Below are positions 26,162 through 34,173 of a stretch of 42,353 bases of DNA, in pieces (position 1 is the stretch's first letter; every line of letters begins with the position of its first letter). The notes below the pieces were generated by a model. That model ran no database searches. It had not been told where the DNA came from and saw only the letters and a program-made list of their open reading frames with translations. Origin of the DNA: Caulobacteraceae bacterium. Its GTDB lineage: Bacteria > Pseudomonadota > Alphaproteobacteria > Caulobacterales > Caulobacteraceae. Position numbers and translations under genes: made by a program. The stretch is taken from positions 1 through 42,353 of the forward strand of contig JAIEQA010000062.1 of the NCBI GenBank assembly GCA_019748095.1. Reading direction: 5' to 3'.

Positions 26162-26359
26162 TCAGGCGTACGGCATGTAGGACTTGATCTTCTTGGCGTC
26201 GGCGTCGGCCATGACCGAGGTGCCACGGTTCTGGCGGATGTATTTGGAGTTGTGGCTGATCAAGCGGTGACGCTTGCCCGCAACCCCGGCCTTGACCTTG
26301 CCTGTCGCGGTGAATTTGAAGCGCTTCTTGGCGCCCGACTTCGTCTTGAGCTTCGGCAT
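26162..26359 (-). CDS. rpmI: 50S ribosomal protein L35
   Basis: 65 residues, all of the usual L35 pattern: [20 protein letters not shown], then [19 protein letters not shown], ending KSYMPYA. Part of the 50S subunit. AAGGAA lies 4 nt before the ATG. First gene of the rpmI-rplT unit; infC, which commonly precedes it, is about 5.3 kb away here. A 7-bp hairpin sits 28 nt upstream of the start. Confidence 0.97.
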   Translation of the reverse strand: MPKLKTKSGAKKRFKFTATGKVKAGVAGKRHRLISHNSKYIRQNRGTSVMADADAKKIKSYMPYA

Positions 26360-26386
26360 TTCGATTCCTTTTTGTGCGACCGCGTC

Positions 26387-26405
26387 CCGGACTGAACAAG
26401 TCCGG
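26387..26405 (-). promoter_or_regulatory. rpmI leader hairpin
   Basis: CCGGACT (26387-26393) and AGTCCGG (26399-26405) pair perfectly with a 5-nt loop, close upstream of the rpmI ribosome site. L20 represses rpmI-rplT through leader structures in other bacteria, so this is a candidate autoregulatory element, but it does not match a known L20 leader by eye. Confidence 0.35.
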
Positions 26406-26522
26406 AGGGTGCGATTGCTGGTTGTTCAAGGACCGCCCAGGCATGCCTGTTCGCCCGGCGATCCGTACGCGAAGGCGCGGCTAGTAGGCGAAGCGGGGCC
26501 GAAAGGCAAGCAGAGTCGTGAT

Positions 26523-28514
26523 TCACGGTGTGTCCGGGGGATTATGCCGTTCGAGGAAGGCGACGGTGGCTTCCAGCATCTGCCGGCGGGTCGCAGCCCT
26601 GGACAAGTTGTGATCCTCATTCTCCAGCGCGATCAGTTCAACGGGTTTTCCCGCCATCTCCAGGGCCCGTTCCATGGTTGTGCTCTGCGAAAAGGGCACC
26701 ACCGTATCCTGGCGGCCATGGATGAGCAGGATGGGGGCCGTGACATCAGCGGCCCGGCGCGCGGGGGACCGCTCGTCCAGACGGCGGTCACCGGATCCTG
26801 CGCCGCCCATGAAGCGGTTCCAGTACCGCACCACCGGATTGCGCGATTCAGCACCGGACCCCTGCTGCCTGACCTGCCCTTCGAGAAAGGAGGTCAGGTC
26901 GGTGACTGCCGCCACGGCGACGGCGCAACGGTAGACCCCGTTTTCCAGCGTCACGCCCGCCAGGGCGGCGTAGCCACCATAGCTGGCCCCCATGATGCAG
27001 ACCCTGTCGGGATCGATCAGTCCCTCACCGGCGAGGTATTGGACTCCGTCCGAGAGGTCGGTCTGCATCTTGCGACCCCATTCTCCATAGCCCGCCTGGA
27101 GATGCGCTTCACCCAACCCGCTGGAGCCCCGGAAATTGGGTTGCAGCACCGCATAGCCCCGTGATGCCAGGGCCTGGGCCAGCCAGTCGAAATCGGAATA
27201 GTCGCGCGACTGTGGGCCCCCGTGAGGCAGGACGACGAGCGGCAGAGCCCGTACGGGCAAACCTGACGGAACCGTCAGATATCCGGGGATCTCGAGACCA
27301 TCGGATGCGACATAGCGGATGCGGCGCACGGGTCCGACCTGATCGTTCGGAACCGCCGGATAGGCCCGACCCACAACACTGACCCGCCGCGCCACAGCGT
27401 CATAGAGATAGTAGGTGCCCGAATCCCCGATCGTCTCAACGCCGACGGAATAGGCGATGATCTGGTCATAGGACTCACCAAGCGAGACGAGGGAGACACG
27501 GCGTCCGCGAAGCCCTTGCTGCATGATGGCGGCCGCAGCCTCGACCTTGGGCTCGAAGTAGATCCAGGCGACCTCGTCTCCGCCAACACCGAGGGCCAGC
27601 AGACGCCCCTGGCGATCATACAGACTGTGGTTCGGTGCGCCTGGCAGTTCCAAGCGTTCGCGCCGGGCACCGTCGGCCAGTGCCAGCTCGAGCATGACAT
27701 CCCTGCCGTTCTCAGTGACCCCGACCAATACGCTGTCGCCTTCCGGGCCAAAGCCCCAGACGTTGGGCGTGTCGATCAGTTCGGTGCGCTCAAAAATCTG
27801 CTTCCAGCCGAGACCATCAGGCACGCTGAGACGCAGGCGGCCGCTGTCCGTCGCCAGCGCGATGCGCACCGCCGGCTCGCCGTCCTGTCCCAGAAGATAG
27901 CCGGTGGTGTCGCGGTTGCCTTCAGCCACGCGAACGCCGCGGCCGCTGTCCATATCCACACGATAGACATCCAGCGTGTAGGCGTTGTCCTGATTGGTGA
28001 TCGCTTCGACGTACAATGCCGGTCGGCCGCGATAGACCCTCCGGGCATGGCCATAGACCGCATTGATCACGGCACGGTCTGCCGTGCGCAACGCCCGGGC
28101 AACGCCGCGCGTGCGCACGTTGACGATGTCGAGTTGCGGCAGTTCCGTCGCTCCAATGGTCAGGCCACCTTCGTAGACGCTGGAGTGGATACCGACATGA
28201 TCCGGTGACAGCCACGAAACGCCCGTGACCTTGCGATCGCTGACATCGACCCGGGTGATCAGCTGGCCGTCGACAGCCTGGATGAGGACCTCGGCCTGAT
28301 CATCGGTCTGACGCAGGGAGGCGAGCACGGTGCCGTCATCCGACAGCCTGACCAGGCTGATTGTGGGTAGCGCCGAATAGGCGGTCAGTGGCGGTGCCGG
28401 TGTCTCCCGGGCCGGTGTCTCCCGGGCCGGGGCCTGGAGGGACAGGCCGCTGGACGGCCCCACGATCCCGAGGCTGCAGAAGGCCCCGGCAATAACAGCC
28501 AAAAGTATGCGCAT
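26523..28514 (-). CDS. Secreted S9 family peptidase / alpha-beta hydrolase, second copy
   Basis: A 663-residue serine peptidase. ATG 28514 opens MRILLAVIAGAFCSLGIV, a signal peptide; the codons before it add a hydrophilic run and are not preferred. A short linker with the duplicated ARETP unit follows. The middle is a poorly conserved propeller (LLALGVGGDEVAWIYFEPK). The hydrolase domain is clear: LPHGGPQSRDYSDFDW, the nucleophile Ser511 in GASYGGYAAL, Asp in HGRQDTVVPF and His in NEDHNLS. It resembles dipeptidyl peptidase-like enzymes common in Caulobacteraceae and differs strongly from the S9 enzyme near 8 kb. Peptide substrate unknown. Confidence 0.9.
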   Translation of the reverse strand: MRILLAVIAGAFCSLGIVGPSSGLSLQAPARETPARETPAPPLTAYSALPTISLVRLSDDGTVLASLRQTDDQAEVLIQAVDGQLITRVDVSDRKVTGVSWLSPDHVGIHSSVYEGGLTIGATELPQLDIVNVRTRGVARALRTADRAVINAVYGHARRVYRGRPALYVEAITNQDNAYTLDVYRVDMDSGRGVRVAEGNRDTTGYLLGQDGEPAVRIALATDSGRLRLSVPDGLGWKQIFERTELIDTPNVWGFGPEGDSVLVGVTENGRDVMLELALADGARRERLELPGAPNHSLYDRQGRLLALGVGGDEVAWIYFEPKVEAAAAIMQQGLRGRRVSLVSLGESYDQIIAYSVGVETIGDSGTYYLYDAVARRVSVVGRAYPAVPNDQVGPVRRIRYVASDGLEIPGYLTVPSGLPVRALPLVVLPHGGPQSRDYSDFDWLAQALASRGYAVLQPNFRGSSGLGEAHLQAGYGEWGRKMQTDLSDGVQYLAGEGLIDPDRVCIMGASYGGYAALAGVTLENGVYRCAVAVAAVTDLTSFLEGQVRQQGSGAESRNPVVRYWNRFMGGAGSGDRRLDERSPARRAADVTAPILLIHGRQDTVVPFSQSTTMERALEMAGKPVELIALENEDHNLSRAATRRQMLEATVAFLERHNPPDTP
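28396..28430. repeat. 15-bp tandem repeat in the S9 peptidase gene
   Basis: GCCGGTGTCTCCCGG is present twice (28396-28410, 28411-28425), then GCCGG. It is in frame and encodes a duplicated five-residue linker (ARETP) just after the signal peptide. Copy number could vary without breaking the frame. Confidence 0.75.
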
Positions 28515-28582
28515 GAGCCATCCTTCCACGTTGACTTGTACGGGCATCGTCCAGGGCGCGCAAATTCCGGGCGTATGTTGGC

Positions 28583-29827
28583 CTAGTTGGTGGTCACAGG
28601 CGCAACCTCATTGCGACTGACGGCCCGGCCCGCATTTAGCGCCATCAGGGCCGCCGGGATCATCAGGGCCGCCCCCACGGCCAGGGGCCAGTCGTGTCCC
28701 AGCCCCGAGAACATGGCCCCGGCCACCACAGGGCCGAAGATCCGGCCCGAGGAACTGGCGGCCATGTTCAGGCCCAGCATCGCCCCCTGCCGGTCCGGGG
28801 GGCTCGCCCGCGAGATCATGGCCGAGATGTTGGGCATGGTGATCGCCATGCCAAAGGCCCCGACCGCCATTGCGACAGGGACGACCCAGGCCGCCGGGGA
28901 CAGCATCTGGCCCAGCAGGCCGCAGCCGAACAGCAGGCAGCCGGCCGCGAGGACCCGGCTCTCGCCGAAGCGGCGGGCCAGACGACCCGTGACCATGGCC
29001 TGGCAGAAGACCGAGACCACGCCCACAGCCATGAAGGCGAAGGCCACCTCGCGCGCGCCCCAGTCGTAGCGGGCCCCGGTCCACAGGCCGAAGGTCGATT
29101 CCATGCCCGAGAAGCCGGCCATATAGATCAGGGTCACCAGAACGACGCGCGAGACGACCGGGTTGGCTGCCGCGTCCTTCACCCCGCTGAGGAAAGGCGT
29201 CCGCGCCGGGGGTGTGGCCGAGCGGACCAGGCTTTCCTTCAACAGGAAGACCACGCCGATGGCGGCCAGGGTCGCCAGTCCGCAGGCGGCGAAGATCGGC
29301 AGTTGATACCCCAGTCGTCCCATATCCTCCTGCACCAGAATGCCGCTGAGCCCGGGTCCGGCGATGAAGCCGGCCCCGAATGCGGCCCCGATCAATCCCA
29401 TGCGTCCGGCCCGTTTCTCGGGCGGGGTCACGTCGGCGACATAGCCCTGAACCGTCGAGACGTTCCCGGCCCCCAGACCGGTGAACAGCCGGATGCCGAT
29501 GGCCACCCAGATGTTGGGAGCAAAGGCCAGCATCAGATAGCCCAGCGCATTGGCCACGACGGTGATCAGCAGGACCGGCTTGCGCCCGATCCGGTCGGAC
29601 AGCCGGCCCCAGAACGGTTCGGCAAAGAACTGGCCCACCGAATAGGCCGAGAACATCAGGGCGACCTGCCACGGTGCCGCGTTGAGGCTGTCGCCGAAGA
29701 AGGGCAGCAGCGGCACGACGAGGCCGAAGCCGACCAGATTGATGAAGACGATCCCGAAGAGAACGGCCAGCGCTCGCCGGTCGCCGGCGTCAGCCGGGGG
29801 CGTCTGCGGTTGGGGCGTCTGGTTCAT
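28583..29827 (-). CDS. MFS transporter, TetA-like (TCR) type
   Basis: A 414-residue inner-membrane protein with 12 predicted helices and the MFS signature between helices 2 and 3 (FWGRLSDRIGRKPVLL, the GRxSDRxGRR-type motif A), preceded by FSAYSVGQFFAEPF. The second half repeats the fold (LFGCGLLGQMLSP, GRIFGPVVAGAMF). It resembles drug/proton antiporters such as tetracycline-type efflux pumps; substrate cannot be assigned. ATG 29827 is preferred, because MNQTPQPQTPPADAG is a normal soluble amino end before the first helix. Divergent from the hybrid kinase across a 176-bp gap with an AT-rich patch. Confidence 0.9.
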   Translation of the reverse strand: MNQTPQPQTPPADAGDRRALAVLFGIVFINLVGFGLVVPLLPFFGDSLNAAPWQVALMFSAYSVGQFFAEPFWGRLSDRIGRKPVLLITVVANALGYLMLAFAPNIWVAIGIRLFTGLGAGNVSTVQGYVADVTPPEKRAGRMGLIGAAFGAGFIAGPGLSGILVQEDMGRLGYQLPIFAACGLATLAAIGVVFLLKESLVRSATPPARTPFLSGVKDAAANPVVSRVVLVTLIYMAGFSGMESTFGLWTGARYDWGAREVAFAFMAVGVVSVFCQAMVTGRLARRFGESRVLAAGCLLFGCGLLGQMLSPAAWVVPVAMAVGAFGMAITMPNISAMISRASPPDRQGAMLGLNMAASSSGRIFGPVVAGAMFSGLGHDWPLAVGAALMIPAALMALNAGRAVSRNEVAPVTTN

Positions 29828-29920
29828 GGCGTCTTCTAGCCGGGCCCGGCCTGTCGCGCGAGAGGCCACAGCTCGCCCCGGCCGTGAACCGGAAACCGCT
29901 CAGGGGTCAGACGTATCGCG

Positions 29921-29952
29921 TTGAAAAATATACAAAAGTTTCAAGAACGGCA
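29921..29952. promoter_or_regulatory. AT-rich promoter patch between MFS gene and hybrid kinase
   Basis: The only AT-rich stretch in this gap, holding TTGAAA (29921-29926) and TATACA (29929-29934), with TTAA further on. The two hexamers are too close to be one promoter, so they may serve different directions. No firm assignment. Confidence 0.25.
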
Positions 29953-30003
29953 AAGCCTGCGTTAAGAAACGACGGTTACCGGTCGCGGGCAAGAGGAGGT
30001 TCG

Positions 30004-31608
30004 ATGGCCCGGATCGGCGACTTTGTGGATGCGGTGGAGCCGGTCTCGCCCGAGACGTTCGGCGCTGTCGTGTTTGACCGGTTCCAGCGCGAGCCCAATA
30101 CCCTTGCGATCGCCGTGGTTGACCCAGAGGGCCGTCCGCTGGGCCTGATCGAGCGCAACGCATTCTGTCTGAAGATGGCCGCCGAGTTCGGACGCGCCCT
30201 CTATGCCCGTCGCCCGGTGTCGAGCCTGATGGACCCCGACCCGCCGCGGGCCGAGGCCGACGCCAGTGCGGAGACCTTTTTCAGAACGGTCGACGCCGCC
30301 GAACTGAATATGCTGTTGCGCGGCTTCATCGTGGTGAAGGACGGGCTCTATGTGGGGGTCGGGGCCGGGGTCCAGATCCTCCAGGCGACGTCGATGCTCT
30401 ACCGCCAGAAGGCCGAGGACCTGAGCACGCTGGCGCGAAACCTCGCCGTGGCGGAGGCGGAAGCCCGGGCCTCCAGCCGGGCCAAGTCAGAATTTCTTGC
30501 GGTGATGAGCCACGAGATCCGGACACCCCTGAACGGTGTCCTCGGTGTCGCCGGGCTGCTGGACCGCAAGCTGCAGCAGGAGGAACTCCGGCCCTATGTC
30601 CAGACGATCCTCGATTCCGGCCAGACCCTGCTTCGGTTGCTGACCGATGCGCTCGACATGTCACGCGCCTCGGCCGGGGTTATGAGCATCGATCCGGCTC
30701 CTTTGGACATCGGCATCCTCGGTGTCGATCTCGACGCCCTGTGGCGTCCCCGGGCCGAGGAAAAGAGCCTGATCCTGACCGTCGCCTGTGACACGGGCGG
30801 GAACGGCTGGGTGATGGGCGATTCCCTGCGGATCAAACAGTTGCTGAACAATCTGATCGGCAATGCCCTGAAGTTCACCGAGGCGGGAGAGGTGGTCGTC
30901 TCGATCGCCGCGCGGCGGGAAGACGGGGTCGTCCGGATGGACGCGATTGTCGATGACTCGGGCCCCGGTGTGCCGGATGGCGCGGTGGCAGACATCTTCG
31001 AGCCGTTCAACACCGGTCAGGCGGGTCGGCAGGGGGCCGGAGCCGGTCTTGGCCTCGCCATCTGTCGCCAGATCGTCGACCGCATGGGCGGGTCGATTCA
31101 TCTGGACCGCTCGCCGCAGGGCGGCGCGCGCTTCCATTTCAGCCTGTCCCTGCCGTGCTGCGGACCTGAACTGCGCGAGGCGTCAGAGGCGATGGCGGCT
31201 CCGACCCCGCATGATACGCTGCATGTGCTGATCGCCGACGACAATCCGACCAACCGCTTCGTGGCCGCTCGCCTGATGGAGATGTTCGGTTGCAGCCATG
31301 AAACGGTCAGTGACGGGGCCGAGGCTCTGGAGGCCGCATCCCTGCGCCCGTTCGATCTGATCCTGATGGACATCAAGATGCCGGTGATGGACGGGGTCGC
31401 CGCCACCCGGGCCATCCGCGCCCTGCCGGGCCCGGCCGGACGGGTGCCGATCCTGGCCCTGACGGCCAATGCCGATGAACGCGATGCGGTCGAGTATCTG
31501 GCCGCCGGGATGAACGGCGTGGCCCAGAAACCGATCCAGCCCGACGCCCTGCTGAACGCCATCCGTCTGGCGCTGGGGGCCGGGCCGGGGATCGCCGCAG
31601 CGGCCTGA
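30004..31608 (+). CDS. Hybrid histidine kinase with CBS-like sensor and receiver
   Basis: A 534-residue soluble two-component protein. Residues 1-130 look like a paired CBS-type region (LAIAVVDPEGRPLGLIERNAF, later FIVVKDGLYVGVGAGVQILQATS), often seen before signalling domains. A coiled coil (133-165) leads to the dimerisation helix with His170 in FLAVMSHEIRTPLNG. The ATPase has NNLIGNALKFT (282-292), DDSGPGVP and GAGAGLGLAI. The receiver (about 407-525) has ADDN and the phospho-acceptor Asp456 in LILMDIKMP, with Lys509. No membrane helix is present. ATG 30004 follows AGGAGG. The frame is open to 29884 but unconvincing. The output pathway is unknown. Confidence 0.92.
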   Translation: MARIGDFVDAVEPVSPETFGAVVFDRFQREPNTLAIAVVDPEGRPLGLIERNAFCLKMAAEFGRALYARRPVSSLMDPDPPRAEADASAETFFRTVDAAELNMLLRGFIVVKDGLYVGVGAGVQILQATSMLYRQKAEDLSTLARNLAVAEAEARASSRAKSEFLAVMSHEIRTPLNGVLGVAGLLDRKLQQEELRPYVQTILDSGQTLLRLLTDALDMSRASAGVMSIDPAPLDIGILGVDLDALWRPRAEEKSLILTVACDTGGNGWVMGDSLRIKQLLNNLIGNALKFTEAGEVVVSIAARREDGVVRMDAIVDDSGPGVPDGAVADIFEPFNTGQAGRQGAGAGLGLAICRQIVDRMGGSIHLDRSPQGGARFHFSLSLPCCGPELREASEAMAAPTPHDTLHVLIADDNPTNRFVAARLMEMFGCSHETVSDGAEALEAASLRPFDLILMDIKMPVMDGVAATRAIRALPGPAGRVPILALTANADERDAVEYLAAGMNGVAQKPIQPDALLNAIRLALGAGPGIAAAA

Positions 31609-31614
31609 AACGCA

Positions 31615-31642
31615 AAACGCCCCGGCGCAGGCCGGGGCGTTT
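31615..31642. terminator. Bidirectional terminator between hybrid kinase and infC
   Basis: AAACGCCCCGGC (31615-31626) and GCCGGGGCGTTT (31631-31642) are perfect 12-bp arms with a GCAG loop, and the A and T ends give a short T-run on both strands. It suits two convergent genes. Confidence 0.92.
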
Positions 31643-31664
31643 CGGGCTCTGACGCGCTGTCAGT

Positions 31665-32198
31665 CTATTTCGGGGCCAGGATCATAATCATCTGGCGGCC
31701 TTCCATGCGCGGGGCATATTCGACCTTGGCGATTTCGTCGAAATCCGCCTGGACCTTGTTCAACAGTTTCATGCCCAGTTCAGGGTGGGCCATCTCCCGA
31801 CCGCGGAAGCGCAGGGTCACCTTGACCTTGTCGCCCTCGTCGAAGAAGCGATGCATGGCCTTGGCTTTCACCTCATAGTCATGGGTGTCGATATTGGGCC
31901 GGAGCTTGATCTCTTTCAGCTCGACGACCTTCTGGCGCTTGCGGGCCTCGGCCTTCTTCTTCTGTTCCTGGAAACGGAACTTGCCGTAGTCGAGAATCTT
32001 GGCGACGGGCGGTTCCGACGTCGAGACGATCTGAACCAGATCCATACCCGCCTCTTCGGCGGCCTCCAGCGCGGCCGAGGTCGGCATGACCCCCTGCTTC
32101 TCGCCGTTCTGGTCAATGAGCAGAACGCGCGGTGCGCGGATATCGTGGTTCATGGGCGGCCCATCCTTGACGGGCGGCGATTGCATCGGACGGCGAAT
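31665..32198 (-). CDS. infC: Translation initiation factor IF-3 with apparent AUU start
   Basis: Keeps ribosomal subunits apart and checks start codons. 177 residues from ATT at 32198, which is followed by CGCCGTCCGATG, giving (M)[20 protein letters not shown] lies 10 nt before this ATT, and no ATG has a better site; the next ATG is four codons in. AUU is the known rare start of infC in E. coli, used for autoregulation by IF-3. The amino domain has [18 protein letters not shown] and the linker and carboxyl domain have [55 protein letters not shown]. It ends ILAPK. Confidence 0.93.
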   Translation of the reverse strand: MRRPMQSPPVKDGPPMNHDIRAPRVLLIDQNGEKQGVMPTSAALEAAEEAGMDLVQIVSTSEPPVAKILDYGKFRFQEQKKKAEARKRQKVVELKEIKLRPNIDTHDYEVKAKAMHRFFDEGDKVKVTLRFRGREMAHPELGMKLLNKVQADFDEIAKVEYAPRMEGRQMIMILAPK

Positions 32199-32297
32199 GA
32201 GCGTCGTTTCCTTGTGTTTCTGAAAAACGTATTTCTGAAGAGCAGCCGTGTCGCAGGGGACAGCGCCCGGCATACCACCGCGTTCCCTCACAAAGCC

Positions 32298-32326
32298 TAT
32301 ATGACCGCGAAACGGCCGTTCTTCAA
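32298..32326 (-). promoter_or_regulatory. Possible infC promoter
   Basis: On the minus strand TTGAAG (32326-32321) and CATATA (32303-32298) are 17 bp apart, with the palindrome AACGGCCGTT in the spacer. The -35 overlaps the stop of the upstream glycosyltransferase. This would give a leader of about 95 nt before the AUU start. Partial match only. Confidence 0.35.
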
Positions 32327-33291
32327 GGCGTGGCGGGGGCCGATGCGCCGATCCAGGTATCGTGAAGCGCAATCACGGCCTCGAAGACACGCCTGGTCGT
32401 CAGGGCCTCGATAGGCGCGAACTCGCCTCGCACGGGGTTGGAGGCGGCGATGGCGGTGCGAGGACCACGCGGCCCGTACAGCCACCACTCGGTCGGGCCA
32501 AACAGGCCGAGCGTCGGTTTTCCGGCCGCCGCCGCGACGTGCATCAGCCCGGAATCGTTGCCCACGAAAAGTGCCGCCCGGTCGATGGCGGCAGCCGAGC
32601 ACAGGATGTCCCCCTTGCCGACGCAGTCGATCCCCCTCAGTCCCGCCGCCTCCAGCGCGGGCGTGGCAGGGGGGCGATCGCCGGGTCCGCCCACGGGCAT
32701 GAACCGCCAGCCGTCGAAGCGTGGCTCTGCCTTCAGCATCTCGACCAGTTCGCCCCAGCGGTCGGCGGGCCAGCTCTTGCCCGGCTGATGGGCGATGGGG
32801 GCCAATGCCATGATGGGGGGCGCGATGATGGGACCCGGCGCGGCTGCCAGCTGCGGGTCGATCACTGCCGCCGCCTCGGCGCGGGCCTGTTCGTCGATGA
32901 ACAGCTCCGGCTCCAGCGGCCGATCCGACCCCATCAGACGCGAGACCATCTCGACCTTGGGCAGACCCGTCTCCCAGCGCCGGTTGTAGACCACCCGCCG
33001 GTCGGCCCGGATCAGATAGCTGAGCGCCGAGCCCCGGATGTCGATGACCAGGGCCCAGCGGGTGCCGACGACCTGTCTCCACAGGTCCAGCCAGTGTCCG
33101 GCGGCCTTCTTCTTGTCGAGCACGATGACCCGTTCGACGCCGGGGGCGGAGCGGAAGAAGGGTGCCGGTGGGCGGCCACAGGCGACGGTGATTTCGGCAC
33201 CGGGCACCTGACGCGCGATCTCGCGCAGGATCCCCGACGAGATCACACAGTCGCCTATGCGGTTTGAGGTGACGAACAGGACCTTGGGCAT
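32323..33291 (-). CDS. Glycosyltransferase family 9 (heptosyltransferase-like)
   Basis: A 322-residue GT-B enzyme of the ADP-heptose:LPS type, probably adding a sugar to lipopolysaccharide core or another surface glycan at the inner membrane face. The amino end is [23 protein letters not shown], with the GD of the heptosyltransferase acceptor site, and the donor-site motif is [37 protein letters not shown] and [14 protein letters not shown] precede it. ATG 33291 starts at the first strand. It lies upstream of infC on the same strand. The exact acceptor cannot be told from sequence. Confidence 0.88.
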   Translation of the reverse strand: MPKVLFVTSNRIGDCVISSGILREIARQVPGAEITVACGRPPAPFFRSAPGVERVIVLDKKKAAGHWLDLWRQVVGTRWALVIDIRGSALSYLIRADRRVVYNRRWETGLPKVEMVSRLMGSDRPLEPELFIDEQARAEAAAVIDPQLAAAPGPIIAPPIMALAPIAHQPGKSWPADRWGELVEMLKAEPRFDGWRFMPVGGPGDRPPATPALEAAGLRGIDCVGKGDILCSAAAIDRAALFVGNDSGLMHVAAAAGKPTLGLFGPTEWWLYGPRGPRTAIAASNPVRGEFAPIEALTTRRVFEAVIALHDTWIGASAPATP

Positions 33292-33429
33292 GGGGCGTTA
33301 TCGGCGGCTTTGGCGCAAGATCAAGGTGTTGGGACCGCGTCTGTTGAACGAACCCGTGGCCTCCGGACGAATTCCGGTTGCCTTGATCGTTCGCTCCGCG
33401 ACACACAGGCGGATCCTCACGGAGGAATG

Positions 33430-34173
33430 ATGTCGAGCCTTGAACTCCTGTCCCGCCCCGACGGGGCGACCCTTGCCCTGAAGCGTGTCACCGGTCCGGG
33501 TCCAACCGTCGTCTGGATCGGCGGCTTCCGTTCGGACATGGAAGGGACCAAGGCGCTGGCACTGGACGCCGCGGCGCGCGAGCAGGGCTGGGGCTTTGTC
33601 CGCTATGATCATTTCGCGCACGGTCAGTCGTCCGGCGACTGGCGGCAGGCCACGATCGGGCGTTGGCGTGAGGACGCGATCGCCCTGATCGACGCCCTGG
33701 AGGGGCCGGTGGTGCTGGTGGGGTCCTCGATGGGCGGCTGGATCGCCCTGCTGGCGGCGTTGGCCCGGCCCGACCGGATGGCCGGTCTGGTGCTGGTCAA
33801 TCCCGCCCAGGACTTCACCGAGCGACTGATGTGGCCGTCCCTTCCCGATCATATCCGTCAGGCCATCCTGCGGGACGGCGAGGCGATGATGTCCGAGCCG
33901 GGACTGGGCGATTACGTCCTGACCGCGCGGATGTTCGAGGAAGCGCGGGACTGGCTGTTGCTGGACGGGCCGATCGCGATCCAGGCCCCGGTCCATGTGC
34001 TTCAGGGGCGGGCCGATGACACCGTGCCGTGGTCGCATGCCATGGCCCTGGCCGGTCGGCTGACAGGCGGGGATGTCCGGCTGGACCTGATCGAGGGCGG
34101 TGATCATCGCCTTTCGACGCCGCGCGATCTGGCGCTTCTGATCGACGCGGTCGGGCGGCTGAGGGGCCTTTAG
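33430..34173 (+). CDS. Alpha/beta hydrolase
   Basis: A 247-residue soluble hydrolase. Features: VVWIGGFRSDMEGTKA near the oxyanion strand, DHFAHGQSSGDW, the nucleophile Ser100 in GSSMGGW, Asp in GRADDTVPW and His in GGDHRLS. It resembles the ABHD10/palmitoyl-thioesterase-like group, but the substrate is unknown. Two adjacent ATGs (33427, 33430) follow GGAGGA; the second has the more usable spacing. Its stop overlaps that of the convergent M23 gene (TTAG at 34170-34173). It is divergent from the glycosyltransferase by 138 bp. Confidence 0.86.
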   Translation: MSSLELLSRPDGATLALKRVTGPGPTVVWIGGFRSDMEGTKALALDAAAREQGWGFVRYDHFAHGQSSGDWRQATIGRWREDAIALIDALEGPVVLVGSSMGGWIALLAALARPDRMAGLVLVNPAQDFTERLMWPSLPDHIRQAILRDGEAMMSEPGLGDYVLTARMFEEARDWLLLDGPIAIQAPVHVLQGRADDTVPWSHAMALAGRLTGGDVRLDLIEGGDHRLSTPRDLALLIDAVGRLRGL

